A program made the translations under genes and the position numbers. Shown here piece by piece: positions 59,919 to 64,000 of a stretch of DNA of 64,000 nucleotides. Position 1 is the stretch's first letter. Every line of letters starts with the position of its first letter. The DNA comes from Candidatus Villigracilaceae bacterium (GTDB lineage: Bacteria; Chloroflexota; Anaerolineae; Anaerolineales; Villigracilaceae), in the NCBI GenBank assembly GCA_026645935.1, contig JAPKMP010000007.1, forward strand, positions 1-64,000, written 5' to 3'. The notes below the pieces were generated by a model. The model was given only the letters and a program-made list of their open reading frames with translations, was not told the origin of the DNA and did not search any database.

Positions 59919-60992
59919 ATGACCCCAACCAAAGAAGCTGTACTAAAAGCCCTCGGCACGGTTCAAGAGCCGGACCTCGGGCAGGACCTCGTAACCCTGA
60001 ACATGATCCGCAACCTGGACATCCAGGGCGACAGGGTTTCCTTCACCGTGATGCTGACAACACCCGCCTGCCCCCTGCGCGGAAAGATCGAAGCGGATTG
60101 CCGGGCAGCGCTGAAAAGCGTCGAAGGCGTGAAAAATGTCGATATAAAAATGGATTCAGACGTTCCCAACGACGGGCGCATGCGCGGTCTGGTCAACATG
60201 CCCATTCGTAATGCGATTGCAGTCGGATCGGGCAAGGGTGGTGTCGGGAAATCCACAGTCTCGGTCAATGTTGCAGTAGCGCTGGCGAAGGCAGGCGCGC
60301 GCGTCGGTCTCATGGACGCAGATATTTACGGGCCCAACACACCCACGATGCTCGGCGTGGAAAAACTCCCCCCGCCGAATGGGCAGCGTATCATCCCCGC
60401 CGAGGCGTACGGATTGAAAATGGTCTCGATGGGATTGCTCGTCAAGCCGGGACAGCCCCTCATATGGCGCGGTCCGATGCTCAACTCAGCCATCCGCCAA
60501 TTCCTGGGCGATGTGGAATGGGGTGAACTCGATTACCTGATCGTTGACCTGCCCCCCGGCACCGGTGATGCGGCTCTATCCCTCGCGCAGGCGTTACCCC
60601 TCAGCGGCGCGATCATCGTCACTCTGCCGCAAATGGTCTCCCTCGAAGATGCCGGGCGCGGATTAAACATGTTCAAAACCCTTGAAGTGCCCATTCTCGG
60701 CGTTATCGAGAACATGTCCTGGCTGGAAATGCCCGACGGCTCGAAGATGGATCTCTTCGGATCGGGCGGCGGCGAAAAGCTTGCAATGGAAACCGGAACC
60801 CCCTTTCTCGGCCAGGTTCCAATCGACCAGAACGTTCGAATCGGCGGCGACAGCGGGAAACCCATCGTGGAGAGTCATCCTGATTCAGTCGTCGCGAGGT
60901 CATTTACGGACATTGCCATGAAGATCGCGCAGAAGGTTTCGGTGGCTGCCCTTGGGGCGAACAACAGCCTGCCGATCAATATTGTCGAGTAG
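59919..60992 (+). CDS. apbC: Mrp/ApbC-type Fe-S carrier ATPase
   Basis: The 357-residue protein has an N-terminal MIP18/DUF59 domain (residues about 1-85) and a P-loop ATPase domain (about 98-357) with AVGSGKGGVGKSTVSVN, MDADIYGPNTPT and DLPPGTGDAALS. Such proteins carry [4Fe-4S] clusters to target enzymes. Most have CxxC in the late loop for cluster binding. Here it reads ENMSWLEMPDGSKMDLF, with no Cys at that point. It follows nuoI by 63 bases, so it may serve complex I, yet cluster binding through that CxxC is not possible. Confidence 0.88.
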   Translation: MTPTKEAVLKALGTVQEPDLGQDLVTLNMIRNLDIQGDRVSFTVMLTTPACPLRGKIEADCRAALKSVEGVKNVDIKMDSDVPNDGRMRGLVNMPIRNAIAVGSGKGGVGKSTVSVNVAVALAKAGARVGLMDADIYGPNTPTMLGVEKLPPPNGQRIIPAEAYGLKMVSMGLLVKPGQPLIWRGPMLNSAIRQFLGDVEWGELDYLIVDLPPGTGDAALSLAQALPLSGAIIVTLPQMVSLEDAGRGLNMFKTLEVPILGVIENMSWLEMPDGSKMDLFGSGGGEKLAMETGTPFLGQVPIDQNVRIGGDSGKPIVESHPDSVVARSFTDIAMKIAQKVSVAALGANNSLPINIVE

Positions 60993-61017
60993 CATAAACC
61001 CTTTGTCAGTGGAGGCT

Positions 61018-61055
61018 GCAAAACAGGAACGGTTGCAAACCCGGTCCTGTTTTTG
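61018..61055 (+). terminator. Intrinsic terminator after apbC
   Basis: AAAACAGGA (61020-61028) pairs with TCCTGTTTT (61045-61053) with partly paired interior, followed by TGTTT. It closes the nuo-apbC unit. Confidence 0.7.
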
Positions 61056-61115
61056 TTTCTCCGCATCCAGGTCCGGACCTTAAACGATAAAAGGCAACTT
61101 TATGACATTCGGGAC

Positions 61116-61144
61116 TTGGTATCCACCACCAGAAGGCGTATAGT
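61116..61144 (+). promoter_or_regulatory. Promoter of the gene at 61190
   Basis: TTGGTA (61116-61121), 17 bases and TATAGT (61139-61144). The leader is about 40 bases and holds AGAAGGAGAGC before ATG 61190. Confidence 0.5.
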
Positions 61145-61189
61145 AATTTCAAAAATATTATTTCCGCGTTCCAGAAGGAGAGCAGCACC

Positions 61190-61858
61190 ATGCAGATTTT
61201 TTTTCGAGCCATTCTTGTCACCCTGGGTTTTGCTTTGGTCTTCATGACCTGGACCGCCTATTCTCTTGAAAGGTCGCTTGAAAAATTTTTCATGCCCCAG
61301 ATCGGGCTTGAATTCGCCCGGACTCCGGAGGAGATGGAGGAGCAACTCGAAAATCTGAAAACAGGCAAAGAGAGGGTGGAAGGCGTGCAGGTGCAGAGGA
61401 ACATCTTGATGGAAAGGCTGAACAAAGACCTTTGGGGCGATTCGCTTGCATTCATACCGATCTACACAGTCCTGTTCTTCGCTCTCGCAAATCATCTCCG
61501 CCAGTCGCCTGCGACTGACGGGTCCCGATACTTTTACTTAATCCTGGCGTGCATCGCCATCGCCGCTGTTTCGGATTGGATCGAGAATTACTTCATCTGG
61601 AAATCCCTGCAACCGGACGCGTCAATAGCCTACCTCGATATAAAATTCTACGCCTGCTTTGCCAAGTGGGTCATGATCGGAGCGGCGGTTTTCTTCACAT
61701 CGATGGGATTCCTCCAATTGGAGAAATTTGGTATTGCTATCCCCGGTTTCATCAATGCCGCCATTCTGGTGATCGGCGTGATTCTCAATCCCTTACTGGT
61801 TCAGGCAGGGTTTGGAATGCTGGGAATCCTGCTTCTCATCACTGCAATATTCCTATAG
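61190..61858 (+). CDS. Membrane protein of unknown function
   Basis: The 222-residue protein has an N-terminal transmembrane helix (about residues 5-25), a hydrophilic coiled segment (about 30-80, rich in Glu and Lys), and four more hydrophobic helices (about 85-222). No signature is recognised. Strong ribosome site AAGGAGAG precedes the ATG. It stands alone between apbC and a lipoprotein gene, with no obvious partner. Confidence 0.65.
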   Translation: MQIFFRAILVTLGFALVFMTWTAYSLERSLEKFFMPQIGLEFARTPEEMEEQLENLKTGKERVEGVQVQRNILMERLNKDLWGDSLAFIPIYTVLFFALANHLRQSPATDGSRYFYLILACIAIAAVSDWIENYFIWKSLQPDASIAYLDIKFYACFAKWVMIGAAVFFTSMGFLQLEKFGIAIPGFINAAILVIGVILNPLLVQAGFGMLGILLLITAIFL

Positions 61859-61996
61859 GCGCGCCGGAAGCCTCATCGAAAAGGGAGTCCAGCGGGACAA
61901 ACCCGTTCGACATGCCCCGTAATTCCCCGCATGGTACCAATGTCAAATTGATGGAATGAGCGGTACGTTGTAAACTTCATGGAAGAGGAAAACATA

Positions 61997-63025
61997 ATGA
62001 GAATAAAACTTGTTCCCGCCCTTATCCTAATTGTCGCGCTCGTAGCTGCATGTAACCTGCCCTCCGGCGCGCCCCAACCTGAAAACGATTTCGACATGGT
62101 CTCGACCTATGCCGCGCAGACCGTCGAAGCGTCATTAAACCAGAGTCAACCTACAGCCACATCCGCGACTGAGAGCCAGCCGACAAGCCAGCCAGGACCG
62201 GGAAGCGTCCAACCGACCGTCACCTCCCAGCCTCAACAGGCGGGTCAGCCTACCGCCACGTCCCTTCCGTGCAACCGCGCGTCGTTTGTGGAAGATGTGA
62301 CCATCCCGGATAATACCAACATCACGGTTGGAAAAGCCTTCACAAAAACCTGGAGACTTAAGAACGTCGGCTCATGCACCTGGACCTCCGGCTATCAACT
62401 CATTTTCGACTCCGGCGACCAGATGGGAGGTCCCGCCTCGCAGCAATTGACAAACGGCACAGTGCTGCCGGGACAGACCATCGATGTTTCCGTGAACCTC
62501 GTCGCACCGAACTCCCCCGGGACATACAAAGGCAACTGGAAATTGAAGGATTCAGGCGGCGCAATCTTTGCCCTTTCAACCGGACCGTTCTGGGTCCAGG
62601 TCAAAGCCGCTGCCGCGCCGGATTGGCCCACGCTCAAAAAGGGCGACAGCGGCAATGAAGTCTACGCCATTCAATATCTTCTGCTCCATCACGGGCAAAC
62701 TCCCGCGGCTGACGGCATTTTCGGAAACGAGACCCAATCTGAAGTGGAAGATTTCCAGACCTTGAAGAATCTCAAAGAGGACGGCATCGTCGGCCCCGAA
62801 TCCTGGCAGGCGTTGATCGTCACGGTCAAGCAGGGAGATACAGGTCCCGCCGTGCGTGCCGTTCAACAACTCCTGAGAGGCAAATTTGGGTTCAACAACG
62901 TCACGGTGGACGGAATCTTCGGTCCCATCACCGCCCAAGCCGTAAAGGATTTTCAAGCCTCCAAAAACATCGCCTCCGACGGCATCGTCGGACCGAACAC
63001 CTGGCAGAAACTCATCAATAATTGA
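61997..63025 (+). CDS. Lipoprotein with NBR1-Ig-like domain and two peptidoglycan-binding repeats
   Basis: The 342-residue protein has a lipoprotein signal ending in VAACN (residues about 16-20), a Ser/Thr/Pro/Gln linker (about 45-90), an NBR1-type Ig-like domain (about 95-200: CTWTSGYQLIFDSGDQMGG is its typical core) and two PG_binding_1 repeats (about 210-270 and 275-342) ending VGPESWQALI and VGPNTWQKLI. It should be anchored outside and bind peptidoglycan, so it is a cell-wall scaffold rather than an enzyme. ATG 61997 has GAGG nine bases ahead; the frame extends to 61979. Confidence 0.85.
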   Translation: MRIKLVPALILIVALVAACNLPSGAPQPENDFDMVSTYAAQTVEASLNQSQPTATSATESQPTSQPGPGSVQPTVTSQPQQAGQPTATSLPCNRASFVEDVTIPDNTNITVGKAFTKTWRLKNVGSCTWTSGYQLIFDSGDQMGGPASQQLTNGTVLPGQTIDVSVNLVAPNSPGTYKGNWKLKDSGGAIFALSTGPFWVQVKAAAAPDWPTLKKGDSGNEVYAIQYLLLHHGQTPAADGIFGNETQSEVEDFQTLKNLKEDGIVGPESWQALIVTVKQGDTGPAVRAVQQLLRGKFGFNNVTVDGIFGPITAQAVKDFQASKNIASDGIVGPNTWQKLINN

Positions 63026-63071
63026 CAGGTTGTTCTCCGCGTTCTTCCGCGCCCTATCTACCCTTAAAAAC

Positions 63072-63115
63072 GAACCCACCCCGGAACGTTCGTTCCGGGG
63101 TGGGTCATATTTTTC
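63072..63115 (+). terminator. Long perfect hairpin, terminator
   Basis: ACCCACCCCGGAACG (63074-63088) pairs fully with CGTTCCGGGGTGGGT (63091-63105), followed by CATATTTTT. It lies after the lipoprotein gene and before the convergent Pmp3-like gene. Confidence 0.85.
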
Positions 63116-63122
63116 ACCGTCG

Positions 63123-63287
63123 CTATCGCAGAATTACCCACAGCGCATGAATGACGCCGGGGAAGCCGCCAAGGAAGGTCAACACGAGATTGATCCAAAA
63201 ATCATTATCGATCGTGTTCTTCTTCAAATACACAGCCAGCGGCGGGATGAGAAGCGCGACGATCACTTGTAAAACCTTGTTATCCAT
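63123..63287 (-). CDS. Pmp3/UPF0057 small membrane protein
   Basis: The 54-residue protein consists of two transmembrane helices, VLQVIVALLIPPLAVYLKK and FWINLVLTFLGGFPGVIHALWVIL (abridged), with the IPP and GxxPGxxHA signatures of the Pmp3/YqaE family. Such proteolipids influence membrane potential and stress tolerance in yeast and are of unknown role in bacteria. GGAG lies eight bases before the ATG at 63287; a longer frame upstream is not family-like. Confidence 0.88.
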   Translation of the reverse strand: MDNKVLQVIVALLIPPLAVYLKKNTIDNDFWINLVLTFLGGFPGVIHALWVILR

Positions 63288-63393
63288 ATTTGTTCTCCTT
63301 TGAAATGAACTTGAAACGACGAATTCAAAGGTATGAACACCGGAGGAGGCTGATTCGTTGCGGGGGCTGAAGCGGGATTCGAAGCATCCAGGA

Positions 63394-64000
63394 TCATCTG
63401 AGAATGAATTTGTCCTGGTTTTCATCATAGGCAAGGATCAACACCCTGCCTTTTTCAAAACTCACATCACCGGAAAATAACCGCCGATAATCGCTCGAAT
63501 CATCCTTCAGCCAAATCTCCACATGATGCGTTCCCGGTTCGATCTCCAAAAATTCCAGCGCAGAGATGCGCCCATTGCCGCTGATGCCCGAAGGCTCATA
63601 GGTATCGTCCAAGATCGTATTTCCGTCCACCATCACCCGCACACTGACGGGAAAATGAACGCCGCCGAAAATCTTCACGGGGTCTGCGCCTTCCGGCAGA
63701 GTCACGCCTTCAGGAATTGTCGCAGCCTCGATCCTGCCTCTTGCGTCGACCGCGATCCGCATCGCGCTTCCATCCGCCGCTTTCATCCCTGCCCGAACAT
63801 CGAGGGGCAGCGCCAGCGCAAACAGAACAAGCAACAACACGGTCCCGACAAGTCCGCCCACAAGGGAGGGAATCAATTTATTCCGTTCCTTCACCGGGGG
63901 CAGGGTCGACTTTCCGTTCCCGTTTTCCGACCCGTTCTTATGAAATTCGGTCAAAAAGGTTTCCACCGCCCACACATCGCCAGGAGTTGTCTCGAGCCAA
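63394..64000 (-). CDS. Membrane protein, partial (5' end beyond the window)
   Basis: The frame is open from its stop at 63394 to the window edge. It begins in the window with WLETTPGDVWAVETFLTEF, so the true start is probably beyond 64000; GTG 63975 is the only start inside. It has a cytoplasmic segment, one transmembrane helix (VGGLVGTVLLLVLFALALPLDV, abridged) and an extracytoplasmic part of about 125 residues with beta strands (VSVRVMVDGNTILDDTYEPSG). No family recognised. The single-helix layout resembles anti-sigma-factor or surface-sensor proteins, which is only an analogy. Confidence 0.6.
   Translation of the reverse strand, partial: WLETTPGDVWAVETFLTEFHKNGSENGNGKSTLPPVKERNKLIPSLVGGLVGTVLLLVLFALALPLDVRAGMKAADGSAMRIAVDARGRIEAATIPEGVTLPEGADPVKIFGGVHFPVSVRVMVDGNTILDDTYEPSGISGNGRISALEFLEIEPGTHHVEIWLKDDSSDYRRLFSGDVSFEKGRVLILAYDENQDKFILR

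Overview
The window reads as a chromosomal segment of a member of the Chloroflexota, most likely class Anaerolineae. This is inferred from gene content and style, not from a marker-gene tree. Pointers are Thr/Pro-rich stalks on many secreted lipoproteins, a TadE-rich cluster, a fused SEDS/PBP gene behind two FHA genes, a MurA with Asp in place of the catalytic Cys, a gamma-alpha fused 2-oxoacid:ferredoxin oxidoreductase, and a group of TATAAT boxes 5 to 9 bases before start codons. About 58 protein genes are supported. No rRNA, tRNA, CRISPR array or recognisable transposase was found.

Layout. 1-4,700: four same-direction genes (membrane-anchored LamG-like protein, two alpha/beta hydrolases, an ornithine cyclodeaminase homologue) separated by attC-like imperfect palindromes; this resembles integron gene cassettes without a visible integrase. 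4,756-8,500: a FadR-type regulator with a 25-bp operator over its own promoter, then korA-korB. 8,568-12,840: arfB, a serine beta-lactamase-like hydrolase, an EamA transporter and a polytopic membrane protein. 12,898-19,207 (minus): pyruvate kinase, CoA-transferase, alanine dehydrogenase, ornithine aminotransferase and ornithine carbamoyltransferase. 19,286-24,140 (minus): MBL hydrolase, DUF58 and MoxR, then a GT-C-like membrane protein. 24,300-26,690: membrane pyrophosphatase with the K+-independent signature. 26,889-28,613: A-type Fe-S carrier with a Cys-rich tail and two tandem SH3-like membrane proteins.

28,663-32,984: zinc-ribbon protein, FhaA-like, FhaB-like and an 806-residue SEDS-PBP fusion whose transpeptidase active site has been lost. 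33,037-39,773: ferredoxin, Mn-type SOD, EamA, gluconokinase, YbaK, DUF985 cupin, S1-domain protein, prfB (with the classical programmed +1 frameshift) and ftsY. 39,861-42,882: thioredoxin, two paralogous lipoproteins, murA. 43,005-50,817: prepilin peptidase and six TadE/TadG-like proteins, two with Thr/Pro stalks and C-terminal beta-type domains. 50,881-53,115: glmS preceded by a glmS ribozyme that carries a structured insertion. 53,162-56,097: ketoacyl-synthase-III-like enzyme, dCMP deaminase-like enzyme, a membrane protein and a SufR-like regulator. 56,303-60,992: DUF2834, iscX, nuoB, nuoCD (fused), nuoI and an Mrp/ApbC ATPase. 61,190-64,000: membrane protein, an NBR1-Ig plus peptidoglycan-binding lipoprotein, a Pmp3-type protein, and a gene cut by the window edge.

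How the genes fit together. Central carbon and amino-acid catabolism is represented by KorAB, pyruvate kinase, CoA-transferase, alanine dehydrogenase and the ornithine enzymes. Energy conservation is represented by the PPase and the Nuo subunits. Fe-S biogenesis genes (A-type carrier, SufR-like, IscX, Mrp) sit near the Fe-S-rich enzymes they could serve. Envelope genes (MurA, GlmS, FHA-SEDS/PBP, PG-binding lipoprotein, TadE cluster) form the second large theme. The observations I consider strongest are the glmS ribozyme with an insertion, the SEDS fusion to a dead PBP domain, the cassette-like array, the FadR operator, and the TadE/stalk surface cluster.
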